Part shown: piece by piece, positions 1 through 7,303 of the stretch
Layout: every line of letters starts with the position of its first letter
Numbering within the stretch: the first letter of the stretch is position 1
Assembly: GCA_013360195.1 (NCBI GenBank)
Contig: JABWCQ010000009.1
Location: 1 to 64,000, forward strand
From: a bacterium
GTDB taxonomy: Bacteria > Electryoneota > RPQS01
Direction: 5' to 3'
Length of the DNA stretch: 64,000 bases
Program-made: the position numbers and the translations under genes
The notes under the pieces: generated by a model
Seen by the model: the letters and a program-made list of their open reading frames with translations, nothing else
Databases searched by the model: none
Told to the model about the DNA's origin: nothing

Positions 1-76
1 TACTCGCTTCCGTTTGCGCCGAGACTTGCGCGGCAAGAATCCCCGTCAACATCAAGACCCAAAATGTGTTCTTCAT
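1..76 (-). CDS. N-terminus of an exported protein (runs off the left edge)
   Basis: Only the first 25 codons are in the window. They encode a classical signal peptide: Lys at position 2-3, a hydrophobic core (FWVLMLTGILAA) and a likely signal peptidase I site after AQVSA. The start is ATG at 74-76, preceded at a good distance by GAGGAG. A strong promoter lies about 60 bases upstream. The product therefore enters the periplasm or outer membrane. The mature domain is outside the window, so no function can be given. Confidence 0.7.
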   Translation of the reverse strand, partial: MKNTFWVLMLTGILAAQVSAQTEAS

Positions 77-133
77 GCTCTTGCTCCTCAAATTGTTACT
101 TCCGGCGTCGTGCGCGAAGGGTAACAACAATAT

Positions 134-161
134 AATATATGCCCCCTCGTCCGTTTGTCAA
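134..161 (-). promoter_or_regulatory. Sigma-70-like promoter for the leftmost gene
   Basis: Read on the minus strand there is TTGACA (156-161), a 16-base spacer and TATATT (134-139). The same hexamer pair recurs at 26965-26993 and 21141-21169, so it looks like the house promoter of this genome. It sits upstream of the signal-peptide gene starting at 76. Confidence 0.6.
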
Positions 162-284
162 GACCTATGTTACAAAGTCACAAAGATAGCTTTGCACAGC
201 ATTTAACTTCTTTATAAACAATTTTGTGCGCTGCTCTTGGTACGAAAATATTTTCGCAGTGACAGTCGGTGAAACTGGGAAGTT

Positions 285-1604
285 CTACATCAATCCGATG
301 ATTTTCACGGTCTCGTAGGCCCATACCCCCATGAACAATCCGATAGCGAGCAGGAGCATGAGCCTGCGCCATTGAGGAGCCTTGTCCCACGGCTGATTCT
401 CATAGTAGGCGGCGGCGCCAAGAATGACTGCGGGCATAAGCGGGAAGTGATAACGCGGCAGACCGTAACTGATAAATGCGGCAAGCGCGGCAAATGAGAG
501 TTGGAGAATAAAGAATCCTCTGGCAGGGAACTTTTGCACGAGATAGAATCCGCACAGGCCGAGGAGGACGAGAATCGCAAACGGTATGGCCATCAAGATT
601 AGCGCACCGAGCGGCTGCTCGCGCAGAGTCTCCGCCAATGATTCGGAGCCGCGTACGGGAGCGAAGTGCGCGAGCATCGCCATGTCTGTTGACCAAAGGT
701 AAGCAAACTTAGTTGCCCACATGCCAAAGGTGTCGCGCCAGTGTCCCTGCACGAACTCCTTGGCGGCGTGTGCGGCGGCAACGTCGCGCTGAGCTTCGGT
801 GCGTGCTTCCCGGGGAATGATTCCTTCAACTCGTTCGTCAAAGAGATAACCGCCGTTCATGTAGGGATTGTTGCCAATCAGGAGATTGATTCCGCCGTTA
901 GTGTTCAGCGAGAATCGTTCCATCACTATTTGGTTGCGAATCATCCACGGCAGCATGACGACAAGCGCACCGATTAAAACGAATGAGACGGCTTTGGCTC
1001 GAACGGCGAAAGACGTTTCATATCGAACCAGAAAGACATAGATGAAGACAGTTGCGAGCAGAATTGCACCGGCGGCGCGAGTCAAACACAACAATCCCAG
1101 GACTATGCCAAGAATCAACGCATCGCGCACAGCATAACCATTGTCATCAAGCCTGTCGTGCAACCAGATTGCCAAAACCCAGAAAAACACAAACAACGTT
1201 TCTGTCAACAGCAGCGAGCTGAAGACCGCTGCCGCCGGGTAAAGCATCCAAACCGTTAATACACCATACGCTGTGGTTTCCGTGAATCGTTTGGCAGCAA
1301 CAAGATAGAGAAAGACTCCCGTAATCAAACTCAGCAACAACTGAAGGTAAAATATCGGCTTGAAATCACCTCCGCTGACCGTCATTACTCCCGCGACGGT
1401 GTACGGCAACAACATGTCTCGATAAGCGGTTGGTTCTCCATCAAATGAAAACCCGTTACCCAACCAGATATTCTGCCCGATTTCGAGATACTCGGGTTCG
1501 TCGGGTGCGCGCAGGAGCGCACCTTCGGGGCGCAATTCCAGTACGAACAACCGAAAGCCCGCACCGATAATCAGCAGTGATAGAATGATAGAGAGTCGTT
1601 TCAT
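285..1604 (-). CDS. Membrane glycosyltransferase, GT39/ArnT-like family
   Basis: A 439-residue polytopic membrane protein with roughly ten hydrophobic segments. It opens with a membrane anchor (residues 3-20), then a periplasmic loop carrying the acidic motif APDEPEY near residue 35. In the dolichyl/polyprenyl-phosphate-mannose transferase superfamily an acidic pair in this first loop is catalytic or metal-binding. Family members move a sugar from a polyprenyl-phosphate carrier onto lipid A, protein or glycan on the periplasmic side of the inner membrane. A segment around residues 120-150 (LYPAAAVFSSLLLTETLF) is typical of the PMT_2 domain. The acceptor cannot be told. It stands alone, separated from the upstream regulator by a terminator. 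Confidence 0.8.
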   Translation of the reverse strand: MKRLSIILSLLIIGAGFRLFVLELRPEGALLRAPDEPEYLEIGQNIWLGNGFSFDGEPTAYRDMLLPYTVAGVMTVSGGDFKPIFYLQLLLSLITGVFLYLVAAKRFTETTAYGVLTVWMLYPAAAVFSSLLLTETLFVFFWVLAIWLHDRLDDNGYAVRDALILGIVLGLLCLTRAAGAILLATVFIYVFLVRYETSFAVRAKAVSFVLIGALVVMLPWMIRNQIVMERFSLNTNGGINLLIGNNPYMNGGYLFDERVEGIIPREARTEAQRDVAAAHAAKEFVQGHWRDTFGMWATKFAYLWSTDMAMLAHFAPVRGSESLAETLREQPLGALILMAIPFAILVLLGLCGFYLVQKFPARGFFILQLSFAALAAFISYGLPRYHFPLMPAVILGAAAYYENQPWDKAPQWRRLMLLLAIGLFMGVWAYETVKIIGLM

Positions 1605-1633
1605 CGCGTGCTCCGAGTGAAACTAAATGAGAA

Positions 1634-1657
1634 AACGGAGAGGCCATCCTCTCCGTT
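1634..1657 (-). terminator. Rho-independent terminator after the DtxR-like gene
   Basis: A perfect 10-bp stem, AACGGAGAGG paired with CCTCTCCGTT around the loop CCAT (given on the plus strand). On the minus strand it is followed by TTTCTCATTT. It lies between the regulator's stop (1684) and the glycosyltransferase start (1604). Confidence 0.7.
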
Positions 1658-1683
1658 CATTCTCGACAACCGAATTTGATTGA

Positions 1684-2229
1684 TTACGCCGGAACTTGCG
1701 CCGCTTCTTCCATGGTGGCGCGCAGATTCACAAGGCAATCGGGCGAGGCATACTGTCCGCCGGAGCAGTTGGTCACATGCTTCACGAAGGCGGCAAGGCG
1801 TTCCAGAGTGTTTTCTTCGAGGTGATGCTCCATGACTGAGGCTTCGCGTTCGGCAGCCTCGGCATTCACACCCAACACTTCAATGAGGAACTTGCGTGTC
1901 AAATCAAACCGATCACAAATCTGTCGTCCAATTCGTTCCCCGTCAGGCGTCAATTGGATCTTCCCGTAATTTTCCTGCATGGCTAACCCCAGATCACGTA
2001 GACAGTTCACAGCGTGGCGTGCAGTGGGGAGTCTGACGCCTTCTGTGCGAGCAAGATCCGTTAACCTGACACCATCCGTTCCGCGTGACAATTGGTAAAG
2101 TGTGCGCAAATAATTTTCGCGCGTCGGCGTCAATCCCTCGATATTGTTTTTCGAGAACTTGCCGTTGCTGTGTCCATGACCATTACCATTAAGTTGCGGT
2201 TTGCCATTCCCCAGGCCGTTGTGTTGCAT
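1684..2229 (-). CDS. DtxR/MntR-family metal-dependent transcriptional regulator
   Basis: A 181-residue protein. After an Asn/Gly/His-rich lead of about 25 residues comes a winged helix (about 33-95: TPTRENYLRTLYQLS, then LTDLARTEGVRLPTARHAV as the recognition region), followed by the helical dimerisation and metal-binding domain (about 96-160). That domain contains EREASVMEHHLEE, the pattern of acidic and His ligands seen in DtxR, IdeR and MntR. Family members repress iron- or manganese-uptake genes when loaded with Fe2+ or Mn2+. There is no SH3-like third domain, so it resembles MntR in length. The C-terminus adds a segment with two cysteines (CSGG...SPDC). It has its own promoter with an inverted repeat across the start site, which suggests autoregulation. 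No transporter gene is adjacent. Confidence 0.85.
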   Translation of the reverse strand: MQHNGLGNGKPQLNGNGHGHSNGKFSKNNIEGLTPTRENYLRTLYQLSRGTDGVRLTDLARTEGVRLPTARHAVNCLRDLGLAMQENYGKIQLTPDGERIGRQICDRFDLTRKFLIEVLGVNAEAAEREASVMEHHLEENTLERLAAFVKHVTNCSGGQYASPDCLVNLRATMEEAAQVPA

Positions 2230-2262
2230 TTGCTTTAGTGCGCTCAGATGTTAGTTAAACGT

Positions 2263-2317
2263 GTGGGTCAAAGTATAAGCATTTTTTCGCGGTGAGGCAA
2301 GTAAAGTTTTGACCCAC
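2263..2317 (-). promoter_or_regulatory. Promoter of the DtxR-like gene with flanking inverted repeat (candidate operator)
   Basis: On the minus strand a -35 TTGCCT (2295-2300), a 17-base spacer and a -10 TATACT (2272-2277) lie about 45 bases before the regulator's ATG. The promoter is bracketed by a perfect 10-bp inverted repeat: GTGGGTCAAA at 2263-2272 and TTTGACCCAC at 2308-2317. One half-site abuts the -10 box and the other lies just upstream of the -35. That spacing would suit repression by looping or two dimers. It does not look like the classical DtxR box, so the binding protein is uncertain. Confidence 0.5.
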
Positions 2318-2623
2318 TTCAAATAGTTCTTCCCCACAATACTCGACTTACGTATGTGTCGAGGAGCAAATCGTGCATACCTCGCCTCTCCAGCGGTTTC
2401 ATAAGTTGAGAGTTGTCAAATGAATCATTTGTTTCGGATGAAAAGGTCTTTTTTGAGCGTTGCGCAATGCTTGCAAGGAGGCAATAAAGTGCACACGGTC
2501 GAGAGGATGAATGCCTCGCATGACGGTGAAAAATGAGCGTTTTCCGTGACGAACACACCATTGGCGGGTCTATTCAACTGAATTCGCTAAAATGTTGACT
2601 TTTCGGAGATTGAGCTCAGGCAT
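2318..2623. other. Intergenic stretch with no recognised gene
   Basis: Between the inverted repeat upstream of the DtxR-like gene and the terminator at 2624 I see no convincing coding sequence, RNA gene or repeat. The longest open frame (80 codons, minus strand) has no ribosome site or recognisable sequence. Confidence 0.5.
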
Positions 2624-2659
2624 GAAATAGCCCGTCGCACAAGGGCAACGGGCTATTTC
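2624..2659 (-). terminator. Strong hairpin terminator after the PhnD-like gene
   Basis: A perfect 12-bp stem, GAAATAGCCCGT paired with ACGGGCTATTTC, around a 12-base loop. Its A- and T-rich flanks allow it to act in either direction. It lies just downstream of the stop of the binding-protein gene (2680). Confidence 0.75.
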
Positions 2660-2679
2660 GGACTATCGTTCCACGTGCG

Positions 2680-3531
2680 TCAGCGACATCGCGCTCCCGC
2701 GCTTTGCACAAATTCTTCAATCGTGCCGAAGCGGTCAATGGCATTCTCAAGCGCTCTGTAGCCCTTGATTCGGCCGACTTTCCATTGTTTCAGGCCTTCC
2801 ATGTCAAGCAGAGGCTTAAGTTCAGGATCGTCGTAGCGCATGTCCTGAAGCAACTCGCAGAATTTTCCAACCTCTTTGGTCGGGGCACCATCGAGAACCG
2901 TGAAATTACAGTGATCAAACTGCGGAGTTCGGACGAGGACACGCGTGTCTCCCTTGCCAAATGTGCCATCCTCTTCGAATAGCCGGTAGTTGGCCTCGAG
3001 GACACACGCCGCGTCCGCCATGCCGCTTTCCAATGCACGGGCTGCGTCACGCTCGCCGCCGATGTGGTCTCCATGCAATCCTACCAAAACGTCAAATTGC
3101 AGAACGGCAAAGTCTATCTCCGGTTCCAAACCTGATTCTGCCAGTACATTCAAAGGTATCAGCGTGGCTTGCGGAGAGTCTTTTGCACCGACTGCAATTC
3201 GATGGCCGCGTAAATCGGTGACAGTGTGTATCTCGGCGTCCTTCTTGACAACAATCACGGATGTCAAATCACAGTCCGTATCGCGCATCATTACCGCGAC
3301 AGCATGGCGGCCGGTTGCCTTGGCAATCTGTTCAGTCTGAATCCACGCCAACGGGGAGTTCCACGCGATATGAATCAGACCGTCAAAGTGCGCCTGCACC
3401 TGCCGTTCATAGTTGCTGAACAATACGTAGTCGAAGTCCAGGCCATTGCGGATAAAATATTCTTTGAAGCCGTTCCAAATCGTCACGACTTTCGGGTCAT
3501 AGGCCACCGCGCCCATCAACAAAGTGCTCAA
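2680..3531 (-). CDS. PhnD-like phosphate/phosphonate-type substrate-binding protein without signal peptide
   Basis: About 283 residues. The N-terminus (LLMGAVAYDPKVVTIWNGF), the segment HIAWNSPLAW and TDLRGHRIAVGAKDS near the middle match the periplasmic-binding-protein fold of the PhnD family used by phosphonate/phosphite ABC transporters. Unlike those it has no signal peptide and no permease or ATPase nearby. It directly follows an acyl-CoA dehydrogenase gene by 10 bases. I place the start at the TTG at 3529-3531: AAGGAG lies six bases ahead, and the frame further upstream only reads through the neighbouring gene. An ATG at 3514-3516 is the alternative. It may be a cytosolic sensor or enzyme. 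The function is unknown. Confidence 0.7.
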   Translation of the reverse strand: MSTLLMGAVAYDPKVVTIWNGFKEYFIRNGLDFDYVLFSNYERQVQAHFDGLIHIAWNSPLAWIQTEQIAKATGRHAVAVMMRDTDCDLTSVIVVKKDAEIHTVTDLRGHRIAVGAKDSPQATLIPLNVLAESGLEPEIDFAVLQFDVLVGLHGDHIGGERDAARALESGMADAACVLEANYRLFEEDGTFGKGDTRVLVRTPQFDHCNFTVLDGAPTKEVGKFCELLQDMRYDDPELKPLLDMEGLKQWKVGRIKGYRALENAIDRFGTIEEFVQSAGARCR

Positions 3532-3541
3532 TTCTCTCTCC

Positions 3542-4660
3542 TTAGAATAGCGGCAGACCTGTGACGGCCTTGCCGATAAAGTCATACAGGACATCCGTGG
3601 TCGGCGCCATGACACCTGCCGCGCGGGTGTCGCGAAAATAGCGTTCCACTCCAACGTCCTTGCGAAACGCAATGCCGCCGCAGACACGCATGGCGATATC
3701 GAGCACTTCCGTCGCGGTTTCTCCGGCTGCCGCTTTGCATTCAAGCACTCGCAGCATCGTGTCCGGACGATTGGACTCAATTGCGTTCAGCGTGTCGTCA
3801 AGCAAAGCGGCGGCCATGTCCGCCTTGATTTGCATGCGGGCAACGTAACTGCGAATGGTCGGCAACTCGGCCAGCGCAATTCCTGAATACTCATATTTCG
3901 TTCCGGCATGTTTCGAAACACGCGCAATGGCTCCTTCCATCAGACCTATCGAGCAGCTTGCATTCAGCACATTGAACAAGGGCAGCACAACGCCCATCAT
4001 GATGTCGAAGCCTTTGCCATCTTCACCGAGCATGGCGCTATGCGGAACATGCACGCCTTCGGCAATGGCCGGCGAGGAGTCGTTGCCGCGCAGACCGAGA
4101 CCGTTGAATGGGCCCTGCACTTTGAGTCCGTTTGCGTTGGCGGGTACAAGCCAAATCGTGCTTAACCCCTCTGCAGCAAGCGGCCTCGAAGACCACACAT
4201 AGGCAGTGGCTTTCGAGGCCGAGGTTATCCAACTCTTCTTGGCATTTAAGACGACGCCGCTGGAATTGGGCTCCGCCGTGCTGACGGGCGCCCAGAAATG
4301 GCTGCGCGAGCCGGCTTCGCTAAAGGCGAGCGTCGAGAGATGTTTTCCCGATGCAGCTGCCCTGCGAGTTTCTGTGTCGCCGTGCGCTTCGAGAACGGCG
4401 GCTCCGCAGAAGTGCATGCACACCACCATGCCGGTTGAGCCGCATTCCCGCGAAACACGGCGTACGATTGTGCTTGCCCCCCGCGGCCCCAACGCGAGGC
4501 CACCGACTTCTTTTGCGCTCACCGCACCGAGCAATCCCGCGTCGGCCAATGCGTTGACTGCCTCATGCGGGAACTTGCCATAGCTGTCCACTTCCGCCGC
4601 ATGTGCGGCAACCACCTCGCTCGCAATTCGTTCGAGCGCTTCCTTCCAATTCGTACTCAA
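3542..4660 (-). CDS. Acyl-CoA dehydrogenase family protein
   Basis: About 372 residues with the acyl-CoA dehydrogenase layout: an N-terminal helical domain (1-115, with GLLGAVSAKEVGGLALG), a middle beta domain (about 116-215, TLAFSEAGSRSHF then NAKKSWITSASKA), and a C-terminal helical domain ending in RVCGGIAFRKDVGVERYFRD. These flavoproteins oxidise acyl-CoA thioesters in the cytosol. The substrate cannot be told from sequence. The chosen start is the TTG at 4658-4660, preceded by GGAGG at five bases; the frame extends upstream but without a better site. It is followed within 10 bases by the PhnD-like gene, which also uses TTG, so the two are probably co-expressed. Confidence 0.85.
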   Translation of the reverse strand: MSTNWKEALERIASEVVAAHAAEVDSYGKFPHEAVNALADAGLLGAVSAKEVGGLALGPRGASTIVRRVSRECGSTGMVVCMHFCGAAVLEAHGDTETRRAAASGKHLSTLAFSEAGSRSHFWAPVSTAEPNSSGVVLNAKKSWITSASKATAYVWSSRPLAAEGLSTIWLVPANANGLKVQGPFNGLGLRGNDSSPAIAEGVHVPHSAMLGEDGKGFDIMMGVVLPLFNVLNASCSIGLMEGAIARVSKHAGTKYEYSGIALAELPTIRSYVARMQIKADMAAALLDDTLNAIESNRPDTMLRVLECKAAAGETATEVLDIAMRVCGGIAFRKDVGVERYFRDTRAAGVMAPTTDVLYDFIGKAVTGLPLF

Positions 4661-4787
4661 ACTTGCCTCCTTGTTGTGCGCAACGCTCCAGCGCACGAAC
4701 AAGTAAGCCTGCTCCTACACCGGTGCGCTGTGCGGTTGTGGTCCGGCTCCGCCGAACCTGTTACCGGTTCACCGATGATAGGTCATT

Positions 4788-5090
4788 CTATTCACCTTCG
4801 TATTCCGCGATTTGTGTTACACTTCCCACGGAGCTTTCAAAATATTGTTTCCGAACTTGTTGGTAGCGCGGGTCGGCAAAAAACTCTATGGAATGTTGCT
4901 TCGATGGAAACACAATCATGAACACGCGATTGATTTCCACATCGCAGCATTTTTTCAGCACTTCACTAACTTTGAAATCATAGTCGAATCTCCCGCCGTA
5001 CTCCTCCAAAAGCGGCATCATGTGCTTGCGATAAGTCGTATAGCCTTCCGAATCAGTTATCTGCATCGCCATGATGCGCCGGAACTCCAC
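4788..5090 (-). CDS. DUF1330-like small dimeric alpha-beta barrel protein
   Basis: A 100-residue protein. Its pattern (RRIMAMQITDSEGYTTYRK at the start, then GGRFDYDFKVSEVL and VFMIVFPSKQHSIEFFADP) matches the ferredoxin-like DUF1330 family, whose biochemical role is unknown. It starts at the GTG at 5088-5090, three bases after the stop of the O-methyltransferase; the start AAGGGA is inside that gene's last codons. The GTG is favoured over the inner ATG because the first beta strand begins before the ATG. Translational coupling with the methyltransferase is likely. Confidence 0.7.
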   Translation of the reverse strand: MEFRRIMAMQITDSEGYTTYRKHMMPLLEEYGGRFDYDFKVSEVLKKCCDVEINRVFMIVFPSKQHSIEFFADPRYQQVRKQYFESSVGSVTQIAEYEGE

Positions 5091-5093
5091 GCG

Positions 5094-5756
5094 CTATCCC
5101 TTCACTAACATAAACGACATACCGTCGTAGCCTTTTGAACCGACGGTCTGAATTGCGGTTACTGAGAGCCGCGGCTCGTTCTTGACATAGTCGTTCATCC
5201 GCCGCACTCCCTGTGTCATCGGAGAGTTGCTGTCATGATTGATGACGTCACCATCGCGAATCACATTGTCCACGATAATCAGCGTGCCCGGATGCGACAT
5301 TTCCAGCGCGTGTTTCACATAATGCGCGTTGTTTTCCTTGTCTGCATCAATGAAGATGAAATCAAAGACATGGCCTTCGCTTTTTAGTACCGGAAGAGTT
5401 TCCAGCGCCGCACCCAGACGCAATTCAATTTTGTCTGCCAACCCGGACTGCGTGAAGGCCTTGGTGGCGACGTTTGCGTGGACCTCGTCGATTTCCAATG
5501 TAATCAGCTTGCCGTCGTGCGGAAGCGCGCGCGCAAGCAGAATCGCACTGTAACCGCCGAGCGTGCCGATTTCCAGCACTTTTTTGGCCTTCATGGCGCT
5601 GGCGATAATTTGCAGCAGCTTGCCTTCGAGCGACGAGATTTGAATTGCGGGCAGACCGCGAGTCTCCTGCTCTCTTATCACCCAGTCAAGCACAGGGTCG
5701 TGCTCGATGAAGAGATTATTGAGATAGGTATCAACTGAATCCCACAGATGCTGCAT
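5094..5756 (-). CDS. Class I SAM-dependent O-methyltransferase (caffeoyl-CoA OMT-like family 3)
   Basis: A 220-residue protein of normal length for the bacterial family. The SAM-binding motif VLEIGTLGGYSAILLA lies near residues 60-75. The divalent-metal and catalytic region reads IFIDADKENNAHYV (about 135), followed by IVDNVIRDGDV (about 160). Members methylate catechol-type hydroxyls or small acceptors using Mg2+. The true acceptor is unknown. It is the first of a tight pair with the DUF1330-like gene and lies two bases after the end of the exported protein upstream. Confidence 0.88.
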   Translation of the reverse strand: MQHLWDSVDTYLNNLFIEHDPVLDWVIREQETRGLPAIQISSLEGKLLQIIASAMKAKKVLEIGTLGGYSAILLARALPHDGKLITLEIDEVHANVATKAFTQSGLADKIELRLGAALETLPVLKSEGHVFDFIFIDADKENNAHYVKHALEMSHPGTLIIVDNVIRDGDVINHDSNSPMTQGVRRMNDYVKNEPRLSVTAIQTVGSKGYDGMSFMLVKG

Positions 5757-5757
5757 A

Positions 5758-6312
5758 CTATTCCTTCACCCGCCCTAAGCGAAATTGATTGCGCTGAATC
5801 TCCAGACCTGCATTCTCATACAACACCTTCTTTGTCAGCACGACCGAGTCCTGTGACAGCAATCCGGGTGTGGACATGAACAGCACGTGCGTGAGCTGAG
5901 CATTCTTGTTGTCATCCTGTCCCGGCCCTTGAAAGACAATCGTCATTCCATTGGCAGTTGACTTTTTGTCATACAGCATCCACGCTCTGCCGTCCATCAT
6001 CACACGCTTGCCGCCATGTGAAGGCCCGAGTAATCCGGTGTCTTCAATCTCCTCGCCATTCGGCTCGACAAAGGTCGTTCTGGTGACGAATCCGCTGTCT
6101 GAGTCCGTCACGTCCATTCGCACTTCAAGCTGTACTCGTGATGAATCATCAGCGTAATCCAAATAGGTCAACGTTCCCGACCATTTGCCAATCAAGGGTG
6201 AAAAGTCCGATTGTGAGACGGTTTTGAACTCCGTTTGGGCAAGGGCGAGGGTGGTGTATATAAGCGTAAGAGTTACAGCAAACGATTTAAAGAATCGCAT
6301 GACATTATTCAA
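5758..6312 (-). CDS. Exported protein of about 184 residues, possibly DUF1579/lipocalin-like
   Basis: It has a clear signal peptide (MNNVMRFFKSF... cleaved after ALAQ, about residue 26). The mature part begins with FSPLIGKWSGTLTYLDYADD, a 'size of treatment' type strand pattern seen in beta-barrel DUF1579-like proteins. It continues with many short beta strands (VQLEVRMDVTD, FVTRTTFVEPNG, RVMMDGRAWMLYD). It would fold in the periplasm. I recognise no catalytic motif. It sits directly before the O-methyltransferase gene, with two bases between them. Confidence 0.65.
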   Translation of the reverse strand: MNNVMRFFKSFAVTLTLIYTTLALAQTEFKTVSQSDFSPLIGKWSGTLTYLDYADDSSRVQLEVRMDVTDSDSGFVTRTTFVEPNGEEIEDTGLLGPSHGGKRVMMDGRAWMLYDKKSTANGMTIVFQGPGQDDNKNAQLTHVLFMSTPGLLSQDSVVLTKKVLYENAGLEIQRNQFRLGRVKE

Positions 6313-6324
6313 GATGAATTTGCA

Positions 6325-6537
6325 TTAGACCAATAAACAAACGGGATCGGCAACTTCTTGACCTGAGTCTTCCAGACAAAGTTCAATCACTTCTCATATA
6401 TTTTCGCGAAGCTTGTCAAGTGTGGTAGCTTGTGTATGTGCGCCTGACGTACCAATCACAGAGCCAACGAACATTTTGCTTTCGGCGTCGTACTCGACTA
6501 TGGCAGAGAAGATCTTGTTTTGACCGTTTGTTGCCAT
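6325..6537 (-). pseudogene. HicB-like antitoxin gene interrupted by an in-frame TGA
   Basis: Reading from ATG at 6535-6537, with GGA upstream, gives a 70-residue frame that closely fits solitary HicB/UPF0150-type proteins: FSAIVEYDAESKMFVGSVIG, then SGAHTQATTLDKLRENI and, after the stop, EVIELCLEDSGQEVADP. Codon 48 is TGA (6394-6396), exactly where the family continues from LREN(I/L)xEVIELCLE. Intact relatives carry Arg, Lys or similar there, so a CGA-to-TGA change is the simplest origin. The stop removes the conserved second half. No HicA toxin gene is visible next to it. It follows the small exported protein by 20 bases. It could also be a sequencing error or a recoded gene. Confidence 0.65.
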
Positions 6538-6557
6538 AGTGAGAACATCCTTTTGGG

Positions 6558-6956
6558 CTATTTGGAGGCGCCGATAGGTGTATAAGAGATTTTCGTATTC
6601 TTTTTTGGGTAATTGCGCGGTAACTTCTTTGCCCGATAAGAGGGGAATTCCAGTTCTCCAACAGCCAGCTTCACTTCAATATGTGTCAGCGTGTCTGGCT
6701 TGATTTGAATCGGTATCGAGAGGCCGTGATAACCAATCGAAGAAATGCGGAGCGAGTCAGCTCCGGGGGTTAGACTGTCGAAGCGACAGGTACCTTCGCT
6801 ATCCCACATAGTAGTTCTTCCAATCGCATTTCCAACTAATTCAATATTAGCACCGGGTACAGGTGTGTTCTCCTTTTTATCCAGAACTTGCACTTCGACG
6901 GCGCCTAACTGCGCAAGGACTATCGCCGACGGTGCGAATATGAAGAGAAGTCTCAT
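6558..6956 (-). CDS. Exported carboxypeptidase-regulatory-like (CarboxypepD_reg) domain protein
   Basis: A 132-residue protein with a short signal peptide (FIFAPSAIVLAQ). One beta-sandwich regulatory-like domain follows (about 20-92: VEVQVLDKKENTPVPGANI, TCRFDSLTPGADSLRISSIGY). This is the fold found at the N-terminus of TonB-dependent receptors and in many FCB surface proteins. Here it stands alone with a basic tail (YRAKKLPRNYPKKNTK). Its ATG overlaps the TGA of the preceding gene, so the two are coupled. The role is unknown; such single domains are usually thought to be structural. Confidence 0.7.
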   Translation of the reverse strand: MRLLFIFAPSAIVLAQLGAVEVQVLDKKENTPVPGANIELVGNAIGRTTMWDSEGTCRFDSLTPGADSLRISSIGYHGLSIPIQIKPDTLTHIEVKLAVGELEFPSYRAKKLPRNYPKKNTKISYTPIGASK

Positions 6957-7249
6957 CGTAAATCACCTAATTCCACGGTTTCAACTACTTCGGTGATGCG
7001 ATGCCGTGCGCCTTCTATTAACTTACCTTCCACTTTGCGCCAAACATCGCCAAGCGCCGCGAGCAGGGCCTCCGCTTCATGTTTTTCGGCGAATTCCAAT
7101 TCAATGACTACGAAATTGGGGACTGATGCATCGCGCAGAATTCTGTATCTGCGGACACCCATTTTCTTGCGTCCGACAGGGTCGCTGTCAAAAACTCGTT
7201 TCCATCCTTCGAAACTGTGAACTGGGTGTTCGATTTGCAGGATGAACAT
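6953..7249 (-). CDS. Small monooxygenase-like dimeric alpha-beta barrel protein
   Basis: A 98-residue protein with the strand-helix pattern of ABM/ferredoxin-like barrels: FILQIEHPVHSFEGWKRVFDSDP, then RRYRILRDASVP, FVVIELEFAEKHEAEALLAAL. In databases such proteins are often called 'cyclase' without evidence. No catalytic residues can be assigned. The last codon overlaps the next gene's start as ATGA. Confidence 0.6.
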   Translation of the reverse strand: MFILQIEHPVHSFEGWKRVFDSDPVGRKKMGVRRYRILRDASVPNFVVIELEFAEKHEAEALLAALGDVWRKVEGKLIEGARHRITEVVETVELGDLR

Positions 7250-7303
7250 TTTGCTCCAACTATAGTGAGTTCGTACTGTGCCCAGTCTAAACCAACATCC
7301 TTC

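Noticed and set aside
2319-2561. An 80-codon minus-strand open frame upstream of the DtxR-like gene
   Set aside because: Its composition is unlike a folded protein, with no ribosome site and no neighbour in the same frame.
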